Source: Chloroflexota bacterium (lineage in GTDB: Bacteria; Chloroflexota; UBA11872). From it: DNA of 64,000 bases. The stretch spans positions 310,001 to 374,000 of the forward strand of contig JAPOYR010000011.1 in assembly GCA_026706485.1 (NCBI GenBank), in the 5' to 3' direction. The notes beneath the pieces are model-generated. The model was not told the origin of the DNA, made no database searches, and worked only from the letters and a program-made list of their open reading frames with translations. Below, piece by piece: positions 17,421-26,438 of the stretch. A program made the translations under genes and the position numbers. Every line of letters begins with the position of its first letter. Positions within the stretch are counted from its first letter, which is position 1.

Positions 17421-18518
17421 TTGAGCCGCCTGCGCTTCCACCAGGCGCCGTCGCCGAAGCCGGGGCGCACTGACGTCTGGGCCGAGCGCGACGGCGAGCT
17501 GGTGTGCTCGCTGGAAATCATGGCGGCGCCGGTTCGACTGGCCGGCGCGACGCTGCGCACAGCCGGCATCGCAAACGTCTTCACAGAGGAAGGCCACCGC
17601 CGCCGCGGCTACGCCAGCGCGTTGATGGCGCACGCCCACGAGATCCTCCCCGACCACGGATACTCGACGGTCGCGCTCTTCGGCATTCCGGGGTTCTACG
17701 GGCAGTTCGGCTACGCGACCATCGGCTGCGACTTCGCCATCGAGGTTGCGACTAGCGTTGCCGAGCAGATCATCGGCAGCCACCGCTTGCGTCCCGCGAC
17801 CGCCGCCGATCTTCCGGCGGTCGCCGAGATCTACAACGCGGTCAACGCCGGCCTGGACGGATCGGTCGTACGCGACCCCGGAGACTGGATCGGCCTGCGC
17901 CACGGCTCGACGATCCTCGGCACGGCGGGTCTGTGGATCGCCGAGGGTTCCGACGGCCGCTCCGTTGGTTACGTCGCGCTGCGCGAGGACCCCCGCAAGG
18001 CGGAGGTGATAGACGCCGGATTCACGGACTCAGCCGTAGCGCCGTCGCTGGTGGCGCATGCGGCTGTCGAGGCCTTGAAGCGGCAGCCGCCGGCTATCAG
18101 GTTCGAGCTGCATCCCGAGGTCGGGCTCGGCTCCTTCGCGCGGCGGATGGACTGCAAGCTGGCGACGGTTCGGCCACACGACTCCGGCTACATGCTGCGC
18201 ATCCTCGACCAGGATGCGGTGCTGCGGGCGGTGCAGCCGACGCTGCGCGACCGGGCGGCGGCGTGTGAAGACGAGGCCCCATCCCGCCTGCGCTTCAAGA
18301 CGCCGTTGGGGACGACCACCGTCGAGATTGGCGGCCGTGGACCCGAGCGCACGCTGGCCCTGCCGCACGAACGTCTGACTCAGCTTCTCTTTGGCTACTG
18401 GTCGGCTGGCGAGGTCGCGGAGGTCGAGGGCGTGCGCATCGCGCCGATGGACGTGCCGTGGCTGGCGGCGCTGTTCCCGCGCGGCGACTCCTACTGCTAC
18501 GAGCCGGATAGGTATTGA
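17421..18518 (+). CDS. GNAT family N-acetyltransferase (Eis-like two-domain)
   Basis: A 365-residue protein with an N-terminal GNAT domain. The acetyl-CoA loop is seen in TEEGHRRRGYASALM (about 53-67), followed by LFGIPGFYGQFGYATIGC. A second domain then ends in an SCP2-like tail (ALFPRGDSYCYEPDRY). This is the layout of Eis-type acetyltransferases. It starts with TTG 7 bp after gltX, so it is probably co-transcribed. The acceptor is unknown. Confidence 0.85.
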   Translation: MSRLRFHQAPSPKPGRTDVWAERDGELVCSLEIMAAPVRLAGATLRTAGIANVFTEEGHRRRGYASALMAHAHEILPDHGYSTVALFGIPGFYGQFGYATIGCDFAIEVATSVAEQIIGSHRLRPATAADLPAVAEIYNAVNAGLDGSVVRDPGDWIGLRHGSTILGTAGLWIAEGSDGRSVGYVALREDPRKAEVIDAGFTDSAVAPSLVAHAAVEALKRQPPAIRFELHPEVGLGSFARRMDCKLATVRPHDSGYMLRILDQDAVLRAVQPTLRDRAAACEDEAPSRLRFKTPLGTTTVEIGGRGPERTLALPHERLTQLLFGYWSAGEVAEVEGVRIAPMDVPWLAALFPRGDSYCYEPDRY

Positions 18519-18628
18519 GTACGGACAGGGGCGCCCCTGCACGTAGACCGAATTCGGTGGCCCGTGCTGCGTGGGGCCCGGCGTGAGTATGCTTTCCAAA
18601 CTGCCGGGCACTGTGAGGCTGCCGGTCA

Positions 18629-18943
18629 ATGACCTCCGGACTTGCGGACGAGTTCCATCGAGCACTCGAGAACCACGTCTACGCGGATATCAAGTCCCAC
18701 AACTTTCCGATGTTCCTCCTGCAAGCGATGCGCCGCCATGGCGGGGTGTTTGCAGCCAAGCAACTGCTCGGCATTTCTCCGGTTCGATCGGGGTTGATCG
18801 AGCTCTGCGAACAAGGGCGACTCGATATGTCCGTGGAGTCGCTGATGTTGCAAGAGCGATGGAAACCCCTGTTCAGGGCTGAGGAGTTGAAGCTCGCGCG
18901 CCGGCGTTTGAACGACCTGGGCTACGAGCCGGACCGATCTTGA
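18629..18943 (+). CDS. small conserved protein, unknown function
   Basis: A 104-residue, probably all-helical soluble protein. Conspicuous segments are FPMFLLQAMRRHGGVFAAKQLL, a Gly-containing turn, RLDMSVESLMLQERW and EELKLARRRLNDLGYEP. I have the impression that this pattern recurs in small bacterial proteins of unknown role, but I cannot name a family. It stands alone between the GNAT gene and a convergent membrane-protein gene. Confidence 0.65.
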   Translation: MTSGLADEFHRALENHVYADIKSHNFPMFLLQAMRRHGGVFAAKQLLGISPVRSGLIELCEQGRLDMSVESLMLQERWKPLFRAEELKLARRRLNDLGYEPDRS

Positions 18944-18995
18944 GCCGCGCCGCGGGCGCCCACAAGGGGCGCGCCTACACGAACGGTCATTCCCC

Positions 18996-19022
18996 GTAGG
19001 GGCGGCCCTAGTGGCCGCCCGC
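18996..19022. repeat. dispersed GTAGGGGCG palindromic repeat, copy 3
   Basis: GTAGGGGCGGCCCTAGTGGCCGCC: the GGCGGCC/GGCCGCC arms pair around CTAGT. It is nearly identical in form to the copy at 11166 and related to that at 5806. Confidence 0.7.
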
Positions 19023-19110
19023 AGTCATCGGTGGCCCGCGCGGCGCTCAGTGCGGGATCGGTCAAAGAACGGGTTCCCATGCTGCACGCAGCATGGGCCA
19101 CCGGTCAGAG

Positions 19111-19614
19111 CTAGGCCTGTGGCATCTCCGTCGCCGCCGCAGGCTCCACTTCGCAGGATGCGCAGTCGGCGCGGAACGTGCGCCAGCGCCTGACGAGCAG
19201 CGCGGTGAGGATGAGCATGGTGGCGACGTTGATGAACGGTCGCGCCGGCTCGATGACGTTGAGCACGCCTGCGGTGCCGAAGACGGCCACGAGCAGCCCG
19301 TTGCACAGCGGACAGGACACGGCGAATGCCGCCAGGAATCCCCCGCTGTAGATGGCCGTGCCGCTCTGGGTGATGCGGCGCGACCGTGCATAGACGCTGA
19401 GCCCCGACAGCGCGCCCAGCAGGGCCGCGTTGACCACCCAGATCGGGTAATCGATCGCCAGCAGCGGCGTTTGGCGCTCGAGGACCGGCGTGTCGATGGC
19501 GCCGGTGACCAGCCCGACGACAACGAAGAAGAGCACGGCGACGGCGACACCCGCGCCGATCGCGCGCCAAAGCTCGGGCGACAGGGACTTGGCCTGTGCG
19601 CGAAGCGTGAGCAT
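19111..19614 (-). CDS. membrane protein with CPLC motif, unknown function
   Basis: About 167 residues from the ATG at 19614, which has a GGAGG SD 6 bp upstream; longer forms lack one. There are four hydrophobic segments: an AVAVLFFVVVGLV helix, a second around IWVVNAALLGALSGLSV, a third ending AAFAVSCPLCNGLLVAVFG, and a fourth around NVATMLILTALLV. The cysteine pair in SCPLCN and a C-terminal CASC suggest metal or redox chemistry, but the function is unknown. It is convergent with the small upstream gene. Confidence 0.65.
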   Translation of the reverse strand: MLTLRAQAKSLSPELWRAIGAGVAVAVLFFVVVGLVTGAIDTPVLERQTPLLAIDYPIWVVNAALLGALSGLSVYARSRRITQSGTAIYSGGFLAAFAVSCPLCNGLLVAVFGTAGVLNVIEPARPFINVATMLILTALLVRRWRTFRADCASCEVEPAAATEMPQA

Positions 19615-19723
19615 GGCCGACCTCCACATGCCTTGTCGGGGACGTTGGGTTGCCACAGTCTACGAAGACGCGTGAGCGCAGCAGCCGAGTCAAGGGCCCT
19701 TCAAGAACGGCGCGTAGATTCTC

Positions 19724-19846
19724 CTCATTCCCGCGGAGGCGGCAATCCACCGCACCGTCACCTCCAGTTGTGTCGCAAGGTCATTTTCGCCAGCGCGGAG
19801 GTGCCGCAGGGGTAGGTTCCCGCCTTCGCGGGAACGACGGAGGGCC
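19724..19846. repeat. pair of TTCCCGCCTTCGCGGGAA-type palindromes
   Basis: A degenerate inverted copy (ATTCCCGCGGAGGCGGCAAT, about 19727) and a clean copy (TTCCCGCCTTCGCGGGAA, about 19815) are followed by CGACGGAGGG. The same unit recurs at 23841, 33867 and, inverted, at 48150. It lies between the membrane protein and dehydrogenase genes. Confidence 0.65.
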
Positions 19847-19861
19847 CGGCGCGTTTTGGCG

Positions 19862-20845
19862 TTAGCCCCTGTAGTCGAACTCCAGCACCACGCCCAGGGT
19901 CTCGCCGATCCGGTTGTAGAGCAGATCGAACGCGTCGGCGACCTGCTCGAACGGATAGCGGTGGGTGGTCATCCGCTCGGGTGCGACCTGGCCGGATGCG
20001 AGCAGATCCATGCCGCGTCGCGCCGACGCCGCGTCGGGACCGCGCCGGTAGTAGCCGCCGATGATTCGCCGACCTTGCGCCGCGCCCGAGGTGAGGGGCA
20101 GCGGCTGGTCCTCGTAGAGTCCGACCAGGTGCAGCGTGCCGCCGCGGGCGACCATGTCCATGGCCGGTCCAAACGCCTTAGGACCGGCCGAGCCGCCGAC
20201 GGCATAGACCACCGTGTCGGCGCCCACGCCGTTGGACAGACGCCGCACCGCCGCCACCGCGTCCTCCTTGGCCGCGTTGATCACGACATCGGCGCCCAGC
20301 TTGGCCGCCATATCGCAGCGCAGGTCCAGCGTGTCGATGGCCACGATCGTGCCGGTGCCGTTGAGCTTCTGCACCTGCATGATCAAGCTGCCGACGAGCC
20401 CCTGGCCGACCACCACGACGAGGTCGTCGCGGGCCAATTCCTCGATGTCCACCCAGGTCACCCCGCCGGCGAGCAGCGGCCAGTAGGTCGCCTGCTCGAA
20501 GCTCACGCCGTCGGCGATCGGGTAGACCTGATTCTGCGCGTCGGGCCTGGCATAGACCGCGTCGCGCACGACGTATTCGGCGTGCGGTGCGAGCGATACC
20601 ACGCGGTCGCCGGGCCGCAGGTGCGTCACCTCGGCCCCGACCGCGTCGACCACGCCGGCGAGCGAATATCCCATGGATTCCGGATTCACCGCGTGCTCGC
20701 GCGTATAGCGGGCCCCAATCTCCGAGCCGCGGCTGATGAGACTGGTGACGGATCGAATCCGCACCTGTTCCGGTCCCGGTTCGGGAATCGGGACCTCTTC
20801 GATGACGACGTTGAACTTGCCTTCGGGCTTGGCCGATCGCTTCAT
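19862..20845 (-). CDS. MDR superfamily zinc-type alcohol dehydrogenase-like protein
   Basis: A 327-residue medium-chain dehydrogenase/reductase. It has the N-terminal GroES-like fold with SRGSEIG and GYSLAGVV, then a Rossmann domain with VVVGQGLVGSLIMQVQKLNG. The usual catalytic Cys and GHE zinc ligands are absent, as in SRG(T/S)E-type MDRs, so it may be zinc-independent. It probably oxidises or reduces a sugar, polyol or side chain with NAD(P). It is clustered on one strand with a membrane protein and a sugar-phosphate isomerase-like gene. Confidence 0.85.
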   Translation of the reverse strand: MKRSAKPEGKFNVVIEEVPIPEPGPEQVRIRSVTSLISRGSEIGARYTREHAVNPESMGYSLAGVVDAVGAEVTHLRPGDRVVSLAPHAEYVVRDAVYARPDAQNQVYPIADGVSFEQATYWPLLAGGVTWVDIEELARDDLVVVVGQGLVGSLIMQVQKLNGTGTIVAIDTLDLRCDMAAKLGADVVINAAKEDAVAAVRRLSNGVGADTVVYAVGGSAGPKAFGPAMDMVARGGTLHLVGLYEDQPLPLTSGAAQGRRIIGGYYRRGPDAASARRGMDLLASGQVAPERMTTHRYPFEQVADAFDLLYNRIGETLGVVLEFDYRG

Positions 20846-20913
20846 TTCCGGGTCTCGCGCGCTGGTTCGTTGCGGTATGAAACCACGGGCGCGCCGTCTG
20901 CGCGAGCAGGCGG

Positions 20914-21516
20914 CTAGGGTCGCGCCGCCAGGTCGTTGCGAAAACGAGAGGCCGTGCGAAACATGGCGGCCAGCTCGGTGTAGGTATCGCCCGTCGGCGC
21001 TTGGTCGAAACCATCGGTCAATTGGCGCTCAATCAGCGCGGCCTGGGCGTTCCGGCCCTCGGCCAGCAGGTCACGCAGCCAGCGGTTGTAGAACACCCCG
21101 CTGCGCGGCAGCCGGAATTCCATGAAGGTGGTGTTGGCTCGGGAAAACACCTCGCCGGTGGCGCCGGCCGTGGCAATGACTCGCAGCGCGCTGACATCGC
21201 CACGGGCCGCGCGGCCCGCCTCGTAGTCCAGGTAGATCACCGCCGGCTCCAAGGCGCTGAGCAGGCCGTCCGCGTCGATCAAATACAGCAGCAAAGCGAA
21301 CGACACGCCCATGCCGATGGGCGCGCGCTCGATGGCCGGAATTGGCTTGACCGCCGCGATCGGGACGTCGAACTCCGCCTGCGTTTCGGCCTCGTCCGGC
21401 GCCTGGGGCGTGATTTGCGGCGGGCTTGCGGGCGGAGCCTGGACTGCGGCCGCTGGGAGCAGCGTGAGCACAGCCACTGCCGCCACCATCAGCACCAGGA
21501 TCGTGACCGCGGCCAT
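20914..21516 (-). CDS. membrane-anchored protein, unknown function
   Basis: About 200 residues from the ATG at 21516; a GTG at 21534 is possible. A strongly hydrophobic N-terminal segment (AAVTILVLMVAAVAVLTLL) is followed by a Pro/Gln/Ala-rich linker, a second hydrophobic stretch (GVSFALLLYLIDA), then a soluble domain with acidic and aromatic residues (EPAVIYLDYEAGR, FMEFRLPRSGVFYNRWLRDLL). I recognise no family. It lies on the same strand as its neighbours, but a shared role is not evident. Confidence 0.6.
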   Translation of the reverse strand: MAAVTILVLMVAAVAVLTLLPAAAVQAPPASPPQITPQAPDEAETQAEFDVPIAAVKPIPAIERAPIGMGVSFALLLYLIDADGLLSALEPAVIYLDYEAGRAARGDVSALRVIATAGATGEVFSRANTTFMEFRLPRSGVFYNRWLRDLLAEGRNAQAALIERQLTDGFDQAPTGDTYTELAAMFRTASRFRNDLAARP

Positions 21517-21624
21517 GGGCCCAGCCCTTAGCACCAGACCCTCCGTTTCACACTCGACCGGACCATGCCGTTCCCGCCTGCGCTAGCGCCGCCGCCTCGC
21601 GAGGGCAGGAACACTCAAGGGCGG

Positions 21625-22455
21625 CTAGCCGATGCCAGCCCGACGCGCCGCGTCGGCAAGCGTGTCGTAGGCAAGCTGTGCGTGCGTAAACGGCTCATAG
21701 TCAGGGCGGGCCACGACCATCTTCGAGATCTCGACCGTCTCGTAGCCGCGATAGCCGCACTCGTACATCGTCCGCAGATAGGTGGCGTGATCGAAGTCGT
21801 CCTCGCCGGGTGTGAGGAAGGCGTGCTCGGGCCAGAGCCCCTCCACTCCCTTGATGTGCGTATGCAGCGTGTGCGGCGCGAGCGGAGGCACGGCCTCGGC
21901 CACGCTCATGCCGATGGCCTGGAAGTGGCTGTAGTCGAGATTGAGGCCCACGTTGCGCAGGCCGATCTGCTCGACCAGCCAGAGCGCCTGTTCCGGCCGG
22001 CTGAGGGCCGCGCCCACGTGCGGCTCGATGGCCAGCGACACGCCGTGGGGCGCGGCGAATTCCCCGAGCCGCACGTACTCGTCAACCACGCGATGGCGCA
22101 CGGCATCCCATTCGCCAGGGGCGCCGCCGGGCAGTGTGTTGATTGGCGGCGGATCGTCGGGCGCGAGCGCGACGGCCAGTTCCACAGCCTCGCGCAGGCG
22201 CGTGATGCTGGTCATGTACTCCGGGGGGTCCAGGAACCGCGAGTGCGCGGCAAGCGCCGAGAGCGTCATGCCGTGCTCACGCAGCAGGGCGGGGATGCGT
22301 TGGCGGGCGGAGGCGTCCAGGAGTTCGAGGGCCGTGGTGTAGCCCGGCAGGATGGTGAGCTCGAGCCCGGTGTAGCCCATCCGCGCCAGTCGCGGCACGG
22401 CGACCTCAATGGGGACATCGGCCATGCCCCAGGTGCTGTAGCCGAGCTTGACGAT
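21625..22455 (-). CDS. sugar phosphate isomerase/epimerase-like TIM-barrel protein
   Basis: An AP-endonuclease-2/xylose-isomerase-like barrel. The N-terminus KLGYSTWGMADVPIEVAV is followed by GYTGLELTIL. Metal-binding positions are seen in LAIEPHVG, NLDYSHF, HTHIKGVEG and ETVEISK. The first ATG (22425) would remove the first beta strand VKLGYSTWG. The only start-like codon between it and the upstream in-frame TAG is an ATC at 22455, 4 bp from GGAGAAGG on the minus strand (22460-22467), so I start there (276 residues). It probably isomerises a sugar or inositol derivative. Confidence 0.85.
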   Translation of the reverse strand: MVKLGYSTWGMADVPIEVAVPRLARMGYTGLELTILPGYTTALELLDASARQRIPALLREHGMTLSALAAHSRFLDPPEYMTSITRLREAVELAVALAPDDPPPINTLPGGAPGEWDAVRHRVVDEYVRLGEFAAPHGVSLAIEPHVGAALSRPEQALWLVEQIGLRNVGLNLDYSHFQAIGMSVAEAVPPLAPHTLHTHIKGVEGLWPEHAFLTPGEDDFDHATYLRTMYECGYRGYETVEISKMVVARPDYEPFTHAQLAYDTLADAARRAGIG

Positions 22456-22485
22456 GCGTCCTTCTCCGGTGTCGGTCGCTAGATT

Positions 22486-23700
22486 CTAGCCTCCGCCCAC
22501 GCGACGCCCGCGCCACCGACCGCCCTGGCCCGACCAGTGGAGCCGAGCCGAATCCACCGTCATGGCCGTATAGGTGGCAGCGGTGATGGGCAGCGCGAGC
22601 GCGAGGATTGCCGGGGATCGATACCAGCGCAGCATCGGGACCAGCGATGCGGTCATGAGCGCCCACGCCGCCAGGCCGGACGCCAGGAGCAGCGCGGACG
22701 GGGCGATGGGCATGGCGCCCACGATGGCAATCACGCCGAGGATCGTGGCGACCGGCGGCCACACGAATACCAGCAGCAACCCAACCACCGTTCCGGCCAG
22801 GCGCCAGGCGGTGAAGTCCAACTGGGCGTACGCCGAGCGCGTGACCATGGACCAGATTTCGCTGAGGCCCCGGTAGCGGCGCACGCTGCGCACCTCGCGC
22901 GAGAGCCCCAACCAGGTCTTTCCGCCACTCGGTCGACCGTGGTCCTTGATGCGGCGAGCCAGGGCGCAGTCGTCGATGACGGCTTCCGCGATCGACTCGA
23001 TGCCCCCGGCGCGCGCCAGGGCCCCGGCCCGGACCAGCATGCAGCCGCCCGCCGCGGCGACGGTGCCATTTCCTGGATCGTTTGACCAGCGGAAGGGGTA
23101 AATCATGCCAAAAAACATGACGAATGCCGGAATGAGCAGGTGGTCCCACGGGGAAGCGACGCGGAGCATCGCCATCTGCGAGACCAGGTCGAGGTCGTGG
23201 TAAATCGCCGCGGCCACGAGGGTCCTGGCTGAGTCCGCGGGGTGCCGAATGTCGGCATCGGTGAGGAGGACGAAGTCGGGATTGCCGTTTGAGGCGGTCC
23301 TCACCCCCACGTGCATGGCCCAGGTCTTACCCATCCATCCGGGCGGCCGCGGCTCGTTGGGGATGACCGTCAGGCGGTCGGCAGCGCCGACATCCGCGGC
23401 GATTGCTCGCGCAGTGTCGGCGGTGGCGTCGTCGCTTTCGTCGTCGACCAGATAGACGTGCAGCTCACTGGGATAGTCCTGCTCAAGCAACGCCGGAAGC
23501 GTGCGGGGCAGCACCTCGCTCTCGTTCCGAGCCGGCACGACGACGGCGAGCGCCGGCCATTCGGACGGCAGGGCGGCGGCATCAACGGCCGGCAGGCGAA
23601 CATCCGTACGCCAGAAGCCGCCGCGCGCCAGGAGGAGCACGAGCCAGGCGCCAAGGGCGGCAAGGCTGAGCGCCGCGCCGAGCCAGAGCGCGGTAGTCAT
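22486..23700 (-). CDS. family 2 glycosyltransferase, HpnB-like
   Basis: About 404 residues from the ATG at 23700 (MTTALWLG), with an N-terminal transmembrane helix. The GT-A domain shows LAVVVPARNES, YLVDDESDDATADTA and LLTDADIRHP. Several C-terminal transmembrane helices follow. This membrane-bound layout and the PGWMGKTWAMHVG motif match HpnB-type glycosyltransferases found with hopanoid genes; no other hopanoid gene is in the window. The longer frame at 23781 adds a low-quality N-terminus. Confidence 0.85.
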   Translation of the reverse strand: MTTALWLGAALSLAALGAWLVLLLARGGFWRTDVRLPAVDAAALPSEWPALAVVVPARNESEVLPRTLPALLEQDYPSELHVYLVDDESDDATADTARAIAADVGAADRLTVIPNEPRPPGWMGKTWAMHVGVRTASNGNPDFVLLTDADIRHPADSARTLVAAAIYHDLDLVSQMAMLRVASPWDHLLIPAFVMFFGMIYPFRWSNDPGNGTVAAAGGCMLVRAGALARAGGIESIAEAVIDDCALARRIKDHGRPSGGKTWLGLSREVRSVRRYRGLSEIWSMVTRSAYAQLDFTAWRLAGTVVGLLLVFVWPPVATILGVIAIVGAMPIAPSALLLASGLAAWALMTASLVPMLRWYRSPAILALALPITAATYTAMTVDSARLHWSGQGGRWRGRRVGGG

Positions 23701-23754
23701 GGCGATCGGCGGGTCCGCCGGCGGCGGATATGCGCGCATGGACGGCCGAGTCTG

Positions 23755-23875
23755 GATTCCCGCTTCCGGAGACCTTTGCAATATCCGGTCGGACGAAGGA
23801 CGGTCGGAGGAATCCCACCAGCCCCCAGGTTCAGTGAAGGGTGGATTCCCGCCTTCGCGGGAATGACGGAGGGGT
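23755..23875. repeat. approximately 100-bp dispersed repeat, copy A
   Basis: Contains in order GAGACCTTTGCA, ATCCGGTCGGAC, CCCAGGTTCAGTGAAG, GGATTCCCGCCTTCGCGGG and AATGACGGAGGG. A diverged copy in the opposite orientation lies at 48146-48252 with every block in the same order (CCAGGTTCAATGAAG, GGTCAGACAAAGGGAT, GAGACCTTTACGAATCC when complemented). The terminal palindrome is the same unit as at 19815 and 33867. It fills the 268-bp gap between the HpnB-like gene and phoU, where no gene is supported. Confidence 0.75.
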
Positions 23876-23968
23876 TACGCAAAGGTCTCCCTCCGCGGGA
23901 ATGGCGGATGGGGATTCCGCCGGCAGACGAACAGCACCCGCGGGGCGGCCATGCCGAGGTGTCGCCCG

Positions 23969-24691
23969 CTAGACCCCGACCGGCGGAATCCCACCGCCGG
24001 CGCCGCTGCCGCGCTCGGTGAGGCGCTTGTCCCACCACTCGTGGCGCGTGGGAATCTCGCCCGTGCTGACGAAGATCACGCGCTCGGCGATATTCGTGGC
24101 GCGGTCGGCGATGCGCTCGATGTTGTGCGCGACCCAAATCAGATAGGTCGCACGCTCGATTTTCTTTGGATCAGCGATCATGTAGGTCACGAGCTCGCGG
24201 TAGACCTGCTCGTACAGCTCGTCCACTTCGTCGTCCCGCTGCCAGACGGCCGATGCCGCCTCCGTGTCGCGGGCCACCAGCGCGTCGAGGCTGTCGCGCA
24301 TCATCTCGCGGGCGATATCGGTCATGCGGGGAATGTCGATCAGGGGCTTGATGGGCGCCTGCTCGCCCATGAGCAGCGTGATTTTGGCGATGCCCTCGGC
24401 GTAGTCGCCCATGCGCTCAAGCTCGTCGGCCACGTGGATGGCCGTGACGAGCTGGCGCAGGTCGCTGGCCATCGGTTGCTGGGTGGCCATAATGTCGATG
24501 GCCTGCTCTTCGAGCTGGATCTGGCGCGCGTCGATCTCGTCGTCGGCGTCAATCACCGCCTGGGCAGTTGCGGCGTCGCGAGTCCGCAGGGCCTCCACGG
24601 CGCGTTGGACCGCCTTGTCGACCATGGATCCGACGAGCAGGATCTCGTCTTGGAGTTCATTCAGACGCTGGACGTATTCCTGGCGCGGCAT
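23969..24691 (-). CDS. phoU: phosphate transport system regulatory protein PhoU
   Basis: A 240-residue protein of two similar three-helix bundles. PhoU-type motifs are seen in the N-terminal half (QDEILLVGSMVDKAV, QLEEQAIDIMATQQPMASDLR, ELERMGDYAEGIAK) and again in the C-terminal half (NIERIADRATNIAERV). It couples the Pst transporter to the PhoR kinase and damps signalling when phosphate is plentiful. A strong GGGAGGAAGG SD precedes the ATG. It is the last gene of the pho/pst cluster, 14 bp after pstB. Confidence 0.96.
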   Translation of the reverse strand: MPRQEYVQRLNELQDEILLVGSMVDKAVQRAVEALRTRDAATAQAVIDADDEIDARQIQLEEQAIDIMATQQPMASDLRQLVTAIHVADELERMGDYAEGIAKITLLMGEQAPIKPLIDIPRMTDIAREMMRDSLDALVARDTEAASAVWQRDDEVDELYEQVYRELVTYMIADPKKIERATYLIWVAHNIERIADRATNIAERVIFVSTGEIPTRHEWWDKRLTERGSGAGGGIPPVGV

Positions 24692-24705
24692 GAGCGCCTT
24701 CCTCC

Positions 24706-25557
24706 CTAGCCGAATCGACCGGTGATGTAGTCCTCGGTGCGCTGATCGGACGGTGTGGTAAAGAGCCGCTGGGTCTCGTCGACCTCAACGAGCGAACCCG
24801 CGCCGTGCTCATCGAGCATGAAAAACGCCGTCCGGTCGGAGACGCGAGCAGCCTGCTGCATGTTGTGGGTGACGATCACGATGGTGTAGTTCTCGCGCAG
24901 CTCGCGGATGAGGTCCTCGATGCGGGTGGTGGCGATGGGGTCGAGCGCCGAACAGGGTTCATCCATGAGGATCACGTCCGGCTCGACCGCCAGCGCCCGC
25001 GCGATGCAGAGCCGCTGCTGCTGTCCCCCGGAAAGCTCGAGACCGCTCCGCTTGAGAATGTCCTTGACCTCGTCCCAGAGCGCCGCCTGCCGCAGCGAGT
25101 GCTCGACGAGATCGTCCATCGAGCCGCGGTAGCCGTTGACCTTGGGACCGTAGGCGATGTTGTCGTAGATGGACTTGGGGAAGGGATTCGGCTTCTGGAA
25201 CACCATGCCGATGCGACGCCGCATCTGCACCGGATCGACGTTGCGGGCGTAGATGTCTTCGCCGTCGAAAATGACCCGGCCCTCGACGCGAGCGCTGGAA
25301 ATAAGATCGTTCATCCGGTTCAGACAACGCAGATAGGTGCTCTTGCCGCACCCGGACGGGCCGATGATGGCCATCACCTCGTGCTGCGGAATGTTGAGGG
25401 AGATGCCCGAAAGCGCCATCGTGTCGCCGTACCAGAACTTCAAGTTCTCGGTGACCAGGGCATCGGACGTTGCGGGGCCGTTCGCCTGGAGGCCATCGTT
25501 CGCTGACGGAGCCACCTCGACCTCGGGCCTGCGGGTTCCCGGTGTGCTCGTCCCCAT
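24706..25557 (-). CDS. pstB: phosphate ABC transporter ATP-binding protein PstB
   Basis: A 283-residue ABC ATPase. Walker A is GPSGCGKST (66-74), [18 protein letters not shown] follows (the PFPKS Q-loop of PstB), the signature is [15 protein letters not shown], and Walker B is [12 protein letters not shown]. The C-terminus ([17 protein letters not shown]) is diagnostic of PstB. It energises phosphate import through PstCA. Its ATG shares one base with the pstA stop. Confidence 0.97.
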   Translation of the reverse strand: MGTSTPGTRRPEVEVAPSANDGLQANGPATSDALVTENLKFWYGDTMALSGISLNIPQHEVMAIIGPSGCGKSTYLRCLNRMNDLISSARVEGRVIFDGEDIYARNVDPVQMRRRIGMVFQKPNPFPKSIYDNIAYGPKVNGYRGSMDDLVEHSLRQAALWDEVKDILKRSGLELSGGQQQRLCIARALAVEPDVILMDEPCSALDPIATTRIEDLIRELRENYTIVIVTHNMQQAARVSDRTAFFMLDEHGAGSLVEVDETQRLFTTPSDQRTEDYITGRFG

Positions 25558-26438
25558 CAGTCAAACCTCCGCTGCAGTCGGAATCGGACGAAGAGCGCGA
25601 TCGAGTTCGCGAGCAACAACACGATGAGCAGAATCACGATGCCCCCAGCGGCCAGGTCGCTGAAGCCCTCTTGGGGCAACGAGACCCAATTGAAGATCTG
25701 AATTGGGAGAACGGTGAAGAGGTCCATCGGGCCGGATGGATCGAACGCGATATAGGTCAGCGCCCCAATCGTAATCAAGGGGGCGGTCTCACCGATCGCG
25801 CGCGCGAGCGCCAGGATGGTTCCCGTGAGTATGCCGCCGCCCGCCGCCGGCAACACCGTGCGAAATACCGTCTGCCACTTGGTGGCGCCCAGGGCATACG
25901 ACGCTTCGCGCTGGCTGTCCGGCACGGCTCGGATGGCCTCGCGTGAGGCGACGATGATGAGCGGCAGGATCAAGAGCGCCATCGTCATGGCTCCCGCCAT
26001 GAGACTGCGGCCGAGCGCGAACCAGCGAACAAACAGCCCCAAGCCGAGCAGCCCGTAGACGACCGACGGAACCCCCGCAAGGTTGGCGATGTTGAGCTGG
26101 ATAAACCGCGTCAGCCAATTGTTGGGCGCGTATTCCTCGAGATAGACGGCCGCGCCGACGCCAAGCGGGAAGGCGATGATGGCCGTTAGCACCAGCAGCC
26201 ACAGCGTGCCCAGGAGAGCAGATCGCAACCCGGCGTCCTCGGGGAATCGCGACGGGTAGCTCGTCAGGAAATGGCCGTCGACCTGCGCGCCGCCGTCGCC
26301 AAACACATCAACCAGGAGCGCCACAAGCACGGCGATGCCGAGCAACGTGGACACGATGGTCAGCAGCGCAAAGCCGCGTCCTATCGCGTTGCGCTGCCGG
26401 ATGCGCGGGCGCCAGCGCGTCGCCGCGTCCTGCGTCAT
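25557..26438 (-). CDS. pstA: phosphate ABC transporter permease PstA
   Basis: A 293-residue inner-membrane permease with about six transmembrane helices. The cytoplasmic EAA-type loop reads [30 protein letters not shown], which docks on PstB. It forms the channel with PstC. Its start overlaps the pstC stop by 4 bp (ATGA) and its stop overlaps pstB, a typical tightly coupled transporter operon. Confidence 0.96.
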   Translation of the reverse strand: MTQDAATRWRPRIRQRNAIGRGFALLTIVSTLLGIAVLVALLVDVFGDGGAQVDGHFLTSYPSRFPEDAGLRSALLGTLWLLVLTAIIAFPLGVGAAVYLEEYAPNNWLTRFIQLNIANLAGVPSVVYGLLGLGLFVRWFALGRSLMAGAMTMALLILPLIIVASREAIRAVPDSQREASYALGATKWQTVFRTVLPAAGGGILTGTILALARAIGETAPLITIGALTYIAFDPSGPMDLFTVLPIQIFNWVSLPQEGFSDLAAGGIVILLIVLLLANSIALFVRFRLQRRFD

